A stretch of 64,000 nucleotides of DNA from Eremophila alpestris peregrina (taxonomy: Eukaryota; Chordata; Aves; Passeriformes; Alaudidae), in NCBI GenBank assembly GCA_009792885.1, contig WMCF01000032.1:5808589-5872588 (forward strand), in the 5' to 3' direction. The stretch's first letter is position 1. Each line of letters starts with the position of its first letter. The notes beneath the pieces are model-generated. The model did not search any database. It worked only from the letters and a program-made list of their open reading frames with translations, and was not told where the DNA came from. Both the position numbers and the translations under genes were made by a program. This document shows, one piece after another, positions 1 to 11,745 of this stretch.

Positions 1-3000
1 AAAAGCATTCCTAGCAATAATCTGGGGTTGTGTTTGTTTGCCAGATAATTTTTCTACAGCAATCATATTCCCACTTAAAGCCTTCTGCTATTCTCCTCCT
101 GTGTAGCTGCCTCCCCTCCCCTGATGACATTAAGGACTTCTTGCACAGCAGTCAGTGGCCTTTTAAGTCTTAACATCAGCTCGCCAGAAAACACCTTATC
201 AAATCCAAACTCGAATGTCTGGATGACTGAGGTGTCTGCCATCAAGAGAAGGATGTGAGCAGCAGCAGCTTTGCTGGTTTTGGTGTTGCTGAGGGGTAGG
301 AAGCAGGCTCCAGCACTGCAGCCTGTGCTGTGGTTATATAACGACGCTGCTGTGGCTCTGCAAGTTGACTCTGGAGTTCGTGGGCACACAGATTAATTCT
401 AATGCAGTGAACCAGGGAAACTTAATCCAGGACTGGGAGCTGTAATGCTAAATGCTCTCTTGTGCTTTAAATGCTTCTGAAGGCCTTTTGGTTCGAATTT
501 TAGGTTTTTTTAATGAATTTGCAGCTCTTGCTCTGTTTGCAGCCTGTGCTGGCATTGTCTTCCCTTATCTTTAGGAACCTTTCATATTTAACAGGTGAGA
601 TCATGTACATCCTCAAAACTAGGAAGTCCATTTTTTAATTTAACATTGGCTTGTTTTTCTTTACTTTGTAAGTTTCACTGGTACAAATTGTGTATGTTTT
701 TGTTTTCTATTCCAGTAGTGATTGTTACTCTGATTATTAAGTCTGAACTGCTAAACTACACACTGCATTTGATTTCCCCAGGGGCTGAGTAGAGTTCAGT
801 GGGGGGATGCTAGATGAAGTTTGTGGGGACAGGTAAGGGCAGGGTGTCCCTAGCTGCATTAAGGAAGGATTCCCTTTGCTAAACAATTGACTCCAATTCA
901 TCTGGACTGTTGTCATAAATAGCCATACAGCTGGGCTCAGTGTCCAGTCCCATTCTGACGTGTCTTGAGGAAGGAAGCAATGTACCCTTTCTGATTCTTC
1001 ACTGCTTCTCTAGAAAAGATTTCCCAACCCATGACCACGGGAAAGCAGCACTTTCCTTATAGAACTCTTCTCTTTAGTAACCTTTTTGTAAAATCCCACC
1101 TGTTTCTTGTCCTCCTGTTTCAGTGATGGGCTTTGAAATCGTGCATCAGCTGAGCATTCCACTCCAGCCAGGAGAGGAATGCAGTGGCTTTGGGTTGTCC
1201 TGTCACTTGTTGCAGTGCCACGTGCTGCTGCAGGTGAGGAGGCTGCTGCCTGAAGAGGCTTTGCACCTCTGCCTGGTGGGGATTAGTGTAATGCCAAGCT
1301 GCTGTTCCCCTGAAGCAGCAGCCCAGCGATTGTGCCCTGAAACCTCTCTGAAGGCAGGCAGATAAGCACAGGCTGCCAGTCTTTGAAGTCTAGGTCTTTG
1401 TTCGGTCCTCTGGGACCCTGGGTGATGGGGAATGTCTAGCAGGATGTAGATCCCATGGCTGCTTCTGCTGTTCTGTCCCAAGCAGTCCCTTGGCCAGAGC
1501 AGCAGGGCTGCCTGCTGTGTGCTGGGCTGTCTCAAGGCTGCTGCAGCCATTGTGTACCAACCTACCAGGGCTTCCTCCTTTTGTCTGAGAGCATGAGAAA
1601 TGCTCATGGCAGTGCTGCTGCCAAGGGCTGACATCAGTGCAGCTGCAGGTTTTGGCTCCATCCCTTCTTCACCTGAGTTGGGCTCTAAAACACCCTTGGT
1701 ATTACTTGACTCTTTATCTTCTCCCCCAGCATATCTTGTTGCATTAGGTAAGAACAGTGTGAGTGTGGAGGAGCAGAACAGATCCTTCCCCTCTGGACTA
1801 GGTTGTTTAAAAATGTATGTGTTATCCTGATGTCCTTCAGATGCTCTGCTTCTGCCACAACAAGCAGCACAACCAGTTGTTTTCTGGGGGAATTGAGGTG
1901 AATCTCCATGTAGAATGAGCCGTGTAGAATGAAGGTTGTGATCCTTCTTCTGCAGGGTGAGTCCTATCAGAGCTGCCTTGGTGTGCATCCTTGCAGGACT
2001 TGCTCCATAGTCCTCCCTACAGAGGATCTTATCAGACCAGTTCTTTTCCTAATCCTCCCATGAATCATTGGGGTTGAAAATATCTTGATATGAACAGCTT
2101 TGTTCTGGCTGTGTTCTCATCTGAGTCATACTGCAGTGCTCTGCAAAGCCTTTTCATTGTGTAGTGAGTCACAAATTCTAGAGTGAAGGGAATGTAAAAA
2201 TGGAGCAGAGCTCCTGTTCCTTCTGACAGCATCATGCTAATACCAGTTCAGGTCTCCCTGCCTTTTGCTGCTGATCAAATCATGATGATCTTGCCACTAC
2301 TGTCCACTTACTTTCCAGTTCAGTTGATTTGGCCCAGCGAGATGGTTCTGAGGCTGCTGCTGTCACTAGTTTAATTTATTTGGCAATGTTAGTACTCCTA
2401 CTTGTGACTGACTTAGCTGCATGGCATTGAATTCACTTTCTTTCTCAGGGCAGAGTTGGTTAAGAGCCTTGAGGTAGCGTGGAGGTCATGTGCTGGAAAG
2501 AAATACAAAAGCTGAATAGCTTGGTAATAGAGCACAACAACAGGTAACAGGATATCTGCTCCAGTCAGGGTGTCTGTACACTGACAGAAAAGGAGACCTA
2601 CAGCACTTTAGCTCTGGAGTCTGACTGTGGGCTGAGAAATGCACTGTGAAGGAGAAAAGAGGCTGTAAAAGCTAAGCCACGGAGCACTTTGGAGTTTCTG
2701 CCTTTTCTTCCTTGCTAGAAACTGGCGATGTTGACAAAAACCTGTGTAAACACATAGGTTATGTGTGAGTCAGGCTGGAATAAAGGAAAATTCTCCAGCA
2801 TCTCTGAAACTCTTGCCTTGCAGTGCTTCGTGCCTCCTCAGTACGAGTCAGAACTGCAGATGCATGGTTTGTAGGTGTAATGGCAGCTGTTTGTGCTTTT
2901 TGGAAGATGACTGATGATTGATTCACACCAATTAAGATGCAGAATCGTGCTGAAGGAAGCAGTGATAAGAGCAGGGACACGCTCGAGTCCTTGGCTTTGA

Positions 3001-5750
3001 GATGCTCTCCTCAGTGTTGTCACCCAGGAGTTTCCTATCGTACATCTATCAGTGCTTTCGTGTCCTAATGTTCTTTTGCTCCCTCTCTACGTGTGCTGAG
3101 AAGGGATCCAGCAGGGAAAGGTGCTGTGTAAACCAAATGATCCTTCCCTTTTTTTGGCTTGCAGACTCTAATCCAAGGCATGTGTTGTTTGAACCCACAG
3201 CCAAAGGTTCAGCAAGAAATTAATTCTGTCAGGTACTTTCTGGCTCTGTGAGGCTGTTTCCCTACACATAACAGCTAATGTCATCTTTGGAAGTATTTTT
3301 TGGCTGGAGAAACATGATGGAGCCCAAACTGCCAAAAAACTTGGATTATAGAGATTGTTTTAGAACTTCCTCTACTGTACTGGCATCTTATTTCAATTTT
3401 GAAACCAAGAGTCTTTCTGTAAATTGGAAACATGTGTGTTAGTCAAGTTGGATGACGTGTTTTTGTCTAGTTGGCTCAAAGTCAGAGGGTAATGTGCCTT
3501 TCTTAAAGGGGTTGGACTGAAGGTTTCTTTCTTTCAAGAACAGATGGACCTCTTCCAAGCCCTGATCAGCAATCCTGCTGTAGCACCAGTTTGCTCGTAT
3601 TTCCAGAGAGGTTAAGTGACCCCTGTTAGTAGAATCCAATGTTTTCTGATGAAATTGAAGTTGTTTTTATTTTTTTTTTAAGAACTGCTGGTAAATTCCC
3701 TCTTCCCTTTAGTCATCAGTGTCGGCTGCATGAGTAACCAAGCAGCAATGCCTCCTATCAGCAAACTGCTGCTGTGCTCTGACTCTTCTGCCTTTGATCT
3801 GGAAGAGCCTTTGCTGGAGAGCTGCACCTCAATGAATAACCAAAAACACAGAACCAAGGCCATTTTTGATGGCTGATTTTTACCAAAGGTAGACACCAAA
3901 TGTTTTCTGTTGACCATTCATCCAGTCATGCAGCACCATATGGTATGCAGAGAGGAAAAAAAGTCCACCTTTGCCAGCTTTCTGTCTGCAGCCTTGCTTT
4001 GTTTTGCTGACCCATGCTGTGCTTCCACGTTTTCAGATGGTCTCCTGAGAGCTGACAGTTTCTGGAAAGGCTGGCTGTAGATTGCCTTGCTCTAGTCAAA
4101 AATAGCAACTGTTCCAAACAGATGGTTTTAGCAGAGTACACAGGGGTTAAAGGTGTCTTGGAGAAATGCAAAACACCTTATGGTGTATGGAGGAAAGGAG
4201 ATGCAGGTGAGTTTGCAAAGATGGAAACCATGCTCACCTCCTCTGGATAAGATGCTAGAGGTATTCATCCTGCATAGAGAAGATGCTGTTGCCCAGCCTG
4301 GTGAGATTCCTGGTGTTAAGACACATTTCTGGAGCATGTGGTGCCCTGAAGGAGCCATGCTGGTCTCAGCTGGAAGGGCAGAACCAGAGTGTAAAACGTG
4401 TCTGGTTGTGGTGGCCAGCCTCTGGCACCCTGGTGCTCCTGCACCTACACAACATTTGCCTTCCTGGGAATGCTCCATTTTTATCCACATGAGTGTAGCA
4501 CCATATGACTCCTGGTCTGTAAAACCTGATCTCTAGCAGTCTGGAGAAAGGGGTAAGCAAATTCTCTTCAGTCTTACTGTGTCTTGTCTCTTTTTGCTGT
4601 TTTCCCCTTCGTGCCTTTTTGAGCAGAGGAACATCTGTGGTCTCCAGGTTAACAAAGCACCTTTGTTTAAGTGTTGATCCAATGAAGCAAGCAGTGCTTA
4701 AAGCAGATGTTGGTGTGGATTTTTAGTGTTCTGTATTTTTCATTATTAGGGAAAGTGAGAAATTCCCACCCAGAGGAACATATCCCATTAGGCATGACTC
4801 TGGAGATTAGGGGTGGGAAGTCAGGTGCTTTCTCTGACTTAATCCCAAGGCTCTGAATGTGAATTAAGGGGCTGTGCCACAAGTCTTCTTGACCTCTTAC
4901 TTGTATTTTGGGATTATATTAATTTTGGAACCTATAAACAAAATCCTGTCTATTGAGTATGAGAGAGGAAAGTTCTGGGCCTGTGTCTCATCAGGTTTCT
5001 TGCTGTGTGTCTTCAGAGCAGACAGCTGGAGGAACAAGCACCCTCCAATCCCTTGGAACTTCTTTTTTTCTTTCTGTTTGGTTTGGTTTTCCTCTCCTTT
5101 TTCTTCTAGGACAAGGTACATTTTACACCTCTTCTGCTGCTCCCCTTGCCCCAGCAGCAGTTACTGATGCAAAGGGTGAAGTCCAGAGCTGATGTTTGCT
5201 TTGATAGGACTGTGCTGTGGCAGAGCTTGCAGGGTCACCCCGGTGTGACCCCCTCCCAGGGGACACTCCTGTGCCTGTGAGGATGGCTGTGCTGATGGCC
5301 AAAGCTTCTCCTGAAGTCGTTCTTTCACAGTCTTTGATGTCAGGTGAATTTGCTTGGGTGGCTGCAAGCAAGCAGTGAGTAAGGTGGTGCTCACTCTGGA
5401 TTTTCTGAGGGTGGAGGGGAGTCAGCACCTCCGTGCATTAACCTCTTGGTGACTGTCAGCTCTCTTCTTGTTTCTGTTTTAACTTTCAGTAGTAACTTTT
5501 CCACCAGCTATGGTGAGATTTCCCATTTCCCTTGAATGAGTAGGAGAACTTGGCTTGTTTTCAGCTGAATGTGATTCCCATAGCTGGGGGAAGGGATGTG
5601 ATGTCTGGGAATTTATTTGCTCTAAGATTCAGATGAAACCTGAGTAACTGGAATATATCAGGATTGCCTGCTGTACTGGACCTCAATTCTCACTTTTAAG
5701 ACGTGAATAAGACTTATAATACTCAGGGAATTATTAATGTATGCTGAGGA

Positions 5751-5790
5751 AATAATAACAATAATAATGACAACAATAACAATAATAATA
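5751..5790 (+). repeat. Imperfect (AAT/AAC)n microsatellite
   Basis: aataataacaataataatga followed by caacaataacaataataata. Confidence 0.9.
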
Positions 5791-6171
5791 TCCAAGCCCT
5801 GTAACTTTGCTCCTCTCTTGGCAAGGTTGTCTGCACTTTCTGGATATGTCATACTACCAGTTCTTTGGTTTTTTTGCTGATGACAATGATTAACGAGACA
5901 GATGAGCTAAAATCGAGGAGGATCGAGTTCATGCAAGGCTTCAGGTCCTGGGGATGCATTCATATGACAGTCTGAAAAAACAAAAAGGTCATCACTGCTA
6001 GAAATCCTCTCCTTTCCTCCTCTTCAAAGGGTGACTGATGTTGTGTTGCAGTGGTGGAATACTAGGAATTGGTTACATTTATTCTCAAACCAGAAATTAT
6101 TTTTGCTGCGTGGTGAAAGGGTCTCTAGGTATCTAATGAATAGTGGCTGTGGGACAGAGCCATGCTGATGC

Positions 6172-6268
6172 TTTTTTTTTTTTTTTCTGTATTAGATAAA
6201 CTGGGAAAGAGCAAAACACAGAGCACTTTCATGTTGCAAAAGCTTTCATTTATTTTTTTTTTTTTTTT
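6172..6268 (+). repeat. Two poly(T) runs
   Basis: T runs at 6172-6186 and 6253-6268, separated by ordinary sequence. Confidence 0.85.
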
Positions 6269-6599
6269 AGTTTTCTGCGTAATGAGCCACTTATAGTTTT
6301 TGAGTTTGATCTTGTAATTGTGAGCTTTAGGGTTTGGTGAGCTGCAAATGTGCACGTTTTTGCAAAGTAGTCATTTGTGTGCTAAGGCTGCAAGGCCATT
6401 GTCTTGCAAGAAAAAGAAAAAGTAGGTTAGCGTGCAATCCACGGCCACAGCAGTTGGTGAAACTCTGTCAGGATATTTGTGCCATTCCCTTCTCCAAGCT
6501 CTGGGATATGAGGGCAGCATTTGCAGTAACGTGTGCTTTCACATGCTTCTCACTCAGGCTGCTTGCTTCAGCAGATGGAATGAGTGCCAGCCCTCTTTG

Positions 6600-7870
6600 A
6601 AGTTGTTATTTTAACAAATGAGCGGTTTTTTTGGCCAATGGTGAGAGCAGCATTGAAACCATCCGGGGAAAGAGCTGACACTCCCCTTCACCTTCGCTTA
6701 AACTGGAGCTGCACCCTCGGATTTGATTTCCTCGGTCACTACTAAATGCTTTTCCTGGCTGATACGGCTCAGAATGGTGCCACACGTGCATATGCATGAA
6801 AGCCCTTTGTAGTGTGAAATTGGGGATGAAAGATACCGCTAATCAGCTCTAACAATGCGGGACTTCATTCCTGGACGAGGGGAGAAGGGGAGTGTGGGGA
6901 AGGGATGTTTCACAAATGTGTGCCACATTCAGGCGCGTTGTTATGCCGCTCTTGGTGTCTGTGCACTGGGCGCCCTTTTCAGGCTGTAAAATGCTGCTGT
7001 TCATGCGGGGAATTTCAACAAGCCCTTCTATTCAACGCCGAAATCCAAAATAACGCCGAAATCCAAATGGAGGCACTTGAGTTGCATAATAGTGTCTGTT
7101 ACAAGGAGGCCTTGGTGCGGCAGATGATGTAATGCTCCTGGAGATAAGGTCCAGGCTGGGGATGGGGGGAAAGGGAAGGTGGTGTCAGTGACAGAGCCAT
7201 TAAAAGTATTGCTAATGGTATCAAAGCCATCCATAGGGTGTTAATTAGCGCGCCTGAATAATTCCGAAGTTGATTGTGTTACAACTGTACGTGTGGAAAA
7301 AAAACCTGCTCGGTGTTACCTGTTTTCTCTGATAATAATCGCTTTTTCCCCTGGGGTGAGCTTTCTTGAAGTGGAGCAGTGTGCTCAGGTTCCCGGAGCT
7401 GATAAACTGGGAATTTTGACACTTGCTACGGGTGCTAAAGAATGCCTCAGTCTGCCAAAGAGACGCTTTCTGCTGCTCGCTGGAATTGTAATGCTTCTCA
7501 CTGGGGCTGTGCCTGCAGCTGGTTTGTTTGTTTCTTTATTTCCTCCTTTAGCTTGTGGTTAATGTACACTTATTTTCTTTAGTTTAGGAACAGTCTCTGT
7601 TGCATCCTCGCTGCGAGTGCCTCCAGTTTTTGGAGGGGTGACACAGGATCGCTGCCTCACCCATCCCCTTCCTCCCCGCTCTCCCAGCACCCGCTCCAGG
7701 AAATGCTGGGAAAGCCGGGAGTGGTGGAATTCATGAAAACTCAAGCTGTGCCTCGATGGAAAAACGTGTTTTCAATTCCTGCCTCCTCGGGAGCCCGGGG
7801 CCGGGCTGCGATTGCCGGCGCTGGGCGGGGGCTGAATGGAAGCGCCGGGGTCATCCCTTTGGGATGCTCC
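6600..7870. promoter_or_regulatory. CpG-richer patch in intron 1, possible regulatory region
   Basis: CpG dinucleotides are clearly denser than in the surrounding sequence, especially 7780-7855 (cccggggccgggctgcg, ttgccggcgctgggcggg, gcgccggggtc). The 7240-7290 stretch (taattagcgcgcctgaataa) looks like conserved non-coding DNA. No exon is recognised. It ends directly before LTR copy A. The regulatory role is inference. Confidence 0.35.
7034..7069 (+). repeat. 18-bp tandem duplication
   Basis: aacgccgaaatccaaaat at 7034-7051 is followed directly by a second nearly identical copy (7052-7069). It lies in the CpG-richer patch. Confidence 0.85.
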
Positions 7871-7895
7871 TGGAGGCTTGAGATACCCAAGGTCT

Positions 7896-8425
7896 TGGGA
7901 CAGAGCCAAAAACACCTCTGCCTTTGATCTAACCCCCTGGAAAAAGCTGCCACATCTGAGAGAAGAGATGCAGACCACATGGGTTTAATTAGTATGATTA
8001 TTGTTATGTTACAGGGTGAAAAGTAGAATTTTAGGTTTTGCTATATAGGTAGAAAGGGGTAAAGATGGAGGAATTTGGGTGTATCTGTTCTCCTTTCCTG
8101 GTTCTTTCTCCCCTCCATCTTTGCAGTGGTCATGGCCTTTTCTTGATTGGGTTATGGTAAGATTTCACTGTCTAATATGGGTCATGGTTATTGGTACTTA
8201 AAGGAAAACACTCTTAACACAGTTTAGGGTATAAAAGTTCAGGTACCATTGTAGGAGGGTCAGATTTTGCTTTCCTGGCTTCCTGCAAACTTCACACTGG
8301 ACAGAGAGAACTTTTGGAGATAATGATAGAATAAATAACCTTCAAAGAGCAACATTCTGACTCTGGCTCTCCTTCCAACTTTATTCCTTACTCTCAGGGC
8401 TCAAAAACACATTAAACCCTGAGAT
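7896..8425 (+). mobile_element. LTR-like element, copy A
   Basis: About 530 bp that is clearly homologous, with small indels, to 41657-42190 on the opposite strand. Shared features in order: acagag near the start, ctggaaaaagctgcc, cagggtgaaaag at about 8013, aaagatggaggaat, a TATA-like gtataaaag at 8229-8237, and AATAAA at 8330-8335 about 100 bp later, then actctcagg...ctcaaaaacac at the end. TATA followed by a poly(A) signal at that spacing fits a solo LTR of an endogenous retrovirus. No internal viral genes flank it. Ends are approximate and no target-site duplication was identified; it could instead be a non-LTR nonautonomous repeat. Confidence 0.65.
8229..8335 (+). promoter_or_regulatory. 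TATA-like box and poly(A) signal of LTR copy A
   Basis: gtataaaag at 8229-8237 and AATAAA at 8330-8335 are conserved in position in copy B. They would define U3/R/U5 of an LTR. Whether they are active is unknown. Confidence 0.5.
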
Positions 8426-11400
8426 CAGCACTCCACGGAGCCTCTCACTGCTCTCCCCATTCAAAAGCTGCTGCGAGCTTTGTGCCAGCTCCAGGAAATG
8501 TTTTTTTGTATTCAGCTGTCCAAAAAAGCCCCCAGCATTTTCCTGTTGGGTCTGATCTGGCTGCTGGGCTCTGAATGGCAGTGATGTGTTGGAGAGGAAG
8601 GTGATGGGGGGAGCATCAGCTGGGGTTGGTTTATCCCCACTCTCTGCTCTTGATCCTGCTCAGGGTGTCCTTTGAGTGTCCTGCAGCCGATTAAGGGTGA
8701 GAATTATGATGGTGACTCAAAAGCCTTTGGTAAAACTCATTAATTCGTTCCTCCTTTAATTAGACGCCCAGCCATGGGCTTGTAATTATCAGGGCCCAGG
8801 AACGTTTGCAGCTGCAATAAGCTGTGCTGCTTCAGTTGCAGAAATCATGGATTTTTTTGGCAAATGCAGACATGGTGAACTCTTCTCAGGTCAGGTTTTT
8901 GGTGAGGAGCATGCAAGGGCATAGAAATGAAAGAAGCAACTGTGAGTGTGTGTTGTGACTGACCTCTGGCTGAATCTTGGTGTTGAACTCAGAGGAAAGG
9001 GTGGAGTTGTCCTGCTTATAAATATTTTTTTTTCCTTGGGAGGTGTAATAATGTAGCTTTCAAAGAGAGAAAAGAGGAAGGAGAATCTAATGAAAATATT
9101 ATCTTAATATGGAATATTGTATTAAACCTTTAGCACCCCAGGGAATGACACTTTTGGAATAGGTGTAACGAGAACAGTTGCAGACATTGCACACAAAGCC
9201 CATTTTGCTCTTTGGAAGTCAGGGAATAGCTGGGTGCTCTACAATAAAAAGCACCAGGTACTTTTTTTTGAGTCTTCTGGGGGAAGAAAATCAATAGTGA
9301 ACTTCTATTATTTTGTAATCTCTTCTTGTTTCTGAAATGGGAAGCAAGTTAATTTTCAGAACTAATTTGTGTCTGTGACCCCCAGCAACAGATGATTGAG
9401 GTCTTCTGAGGGAAGCTTGTGCTGCTTCTCGTACCTTTGAAATGCTCATGGTTTTTTTGTTCTTTTGCAGAAGAAGAGCTAGGCTGAAAGGATTTCAGGG
9501 AAGGACTTGTCATTTCTACCCTATTGCATCTCTGCTTGTAGTTCTGATCCTTGCAAATGCCGTGGTAGACCCTGATAATATTTCCATTTTAGCATTGGAC
9601 TGACAGGCTGTCAAGTGCAAGCAATCCAGAGAAAGGCACAGACCCAGGGAAAGGCCAGGGATGGAGATAGCTGGCTGCCACTGGGCTTAGACAGAGATGA
9701 TTGAAGAGATAGGTTTCCTTTTGTAATCTCTTTTTTCCTTAAGATTTTTAACTTGAGTGAGGTTAGAATGAACACTTTGGACTTGAAAAAATGGGAGCTG
9801 TTGCACAAGAGTAGATCAGAGGTACTGCTAGGCAATGGCAACTATTAATGCTCATGTTCCCTTAAGAGGGGAACTGTTTCAATTGGAGTAGGTGGCAGGA
9901 AAAAATGGATCAGCTGTGTTTTGGGTCTTTCTCTGTCTGGATTTAGTGGAAAGCACAGATAGTACATCCAGTGAGGATGGAATGATTTGTTTGACACTTC
10001 TGTAGCTAAACAGAAGTCTTTACTTCTGATGAGGGTGCTATTTTAGAACCACTGTACAACACTTCTTGTGTGCCTTTTTGTATTACAATGTGTGGCTGCT
10101 GTCTTCTGTTTGTCCTTCCCATCCCCTCCCCACACAGTCTGAGTTGAGTTGTGCCTGGAACTGGGGTAGGGCCGGGCTTCATCCCTGGCCTCTGAGGTCA
10201 AATATGCTGGGTCTGCTGGTCTTTCCTTATTTCTGTATATATTTGAAATTCCTGCAGGTTAGACAACAAACATTGGATCAACTTGAGTAGACAAATTAGC
10301 CCGAGCAGCAAATTTGTGAGGTTAAAATTGCCTTTCAGTCTCATAAATACAACTCGGTAAATATCCTGCTGAGGTTCTTGGCTGGTCTTGGAGACCCTGT
10401 TCTGGGGCAGGTTTTGTGCTCTAGCAGTGAACCTCCTGATCATTGCAGAGGTCGGGGCTTTTTTGAGCTTTTTCAGCCTGACCTGCTGCAAACTAAAAAA
10501 TCTCTTCAAACACGAGCTCTTCAGGATTTAAAATGCTCCAATATTAGGTGGCAAACTGAAGATGAATATGAAATAGGTCAGGTGCTGTTGACAGAACCCT
10601 CTGTGAGGACAGGCAGTGCTCTGGGAGGTGCTTCTAAGGTCCCTGTGTTAGCAGGCAGCTCTTGGAGAAGCTGTGTGAACCCTCGTGGATGCTGGGAGCG
10701 TTCTGCTGAGGTGTAAATAACAAGGTTGGACAGTTTAGGCTGGCTCTGCTGTTTTTATTAGTGCAGCTTAGCTCTGGCCTCGGGTGATGTGGAGGTTATG
10801 GGAGAAGGAGGAAGGGACAAGCTGTGAGCTTGCCTGCTCTCCCAGCAGAGGATGATGAGAAGGTACGGGGATCTGGTTACCCTAATCCCCCCTTGGCATG
10901 TTAATTCTTCTTGTCTCTGTACTTGTATCTTGTGTCTGAAATTCTTACTGAGGCAACTGCTTGCTGGGTCACGTGTGTCTCACTGCAGTGCCCTTTCAAC
11001 CTTTTTTGTGTGGGTTTTGTTGCAGCTATTAAAATTCAGTTGCCTGCTATATGGTATTTCATCGCTGGTAATTTTGTTCTCAGGAAAACGTTGCTCTGAG
11101 ACATGGCTGCTTGTCTTATTCCTGTCCTGCACACATTTACTAGCTGTTTGCTAGATATGACATCTTCTGCCTGTGGTTGAACCACCTCTTAACATCCTCT
11201 GCAGATCCAAGTTCATTTTTGTGGATAGATCTGAATCACCTTCTGCTGATGGGAGGAGATGGACCTCTTGGACCACAGCAGTGACAAATGCCACTGGTGA
11301 AATGTAGTTCTGCAGGTGTAACCTGTGGGCTGGACTCTCACCACTAACTTAATTGTTAGGTTTGGTTTATATGTGCTGGCTCCAGCAAGGGTGGTCTTGA

Positions 11401-11659
11401 TTATGTGATGCAATTAATTAAACACAAGGCTCCTAAGAAAAGACCAGTTTCCAGGATGGGCTTCGAATGCTTGTCAAGGTTCAAGTTCAAACCAGGTGTG
11501 TCTGTTTTTTCTCTGCCAAAGTGAAATTTGCTGCTTTGTCAGATGTAGTGAATGTTGAGCTTCCCTTCCAACATCTGTGCCTTCAGCTGGGATTCACCAG
11601 CAGTTTAGTTCTCTACTTCCTACTCACAAACACATCCATCAGCATTTCTTTGATACTAA

Positions 11660-11745
11660 AGCTAGTCCTACAAGGCTGTCATCCTTGAGGATGTGATCAA
11701 CTAGGCTTTTATCCTCGAGTTGGTGTTCAGCTAGCCTTTGACATG
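11660..11745 (+). repeat. Degenerate short tandem array, unit about 30 bp
   Basis: Repeating pattern of ctag / ggct-gtcatccttgag / gtgatcaactaggct / ttatcctcgag / gtgttcagctagcc. At least two and a half diverged units. Confidence 0.4.
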
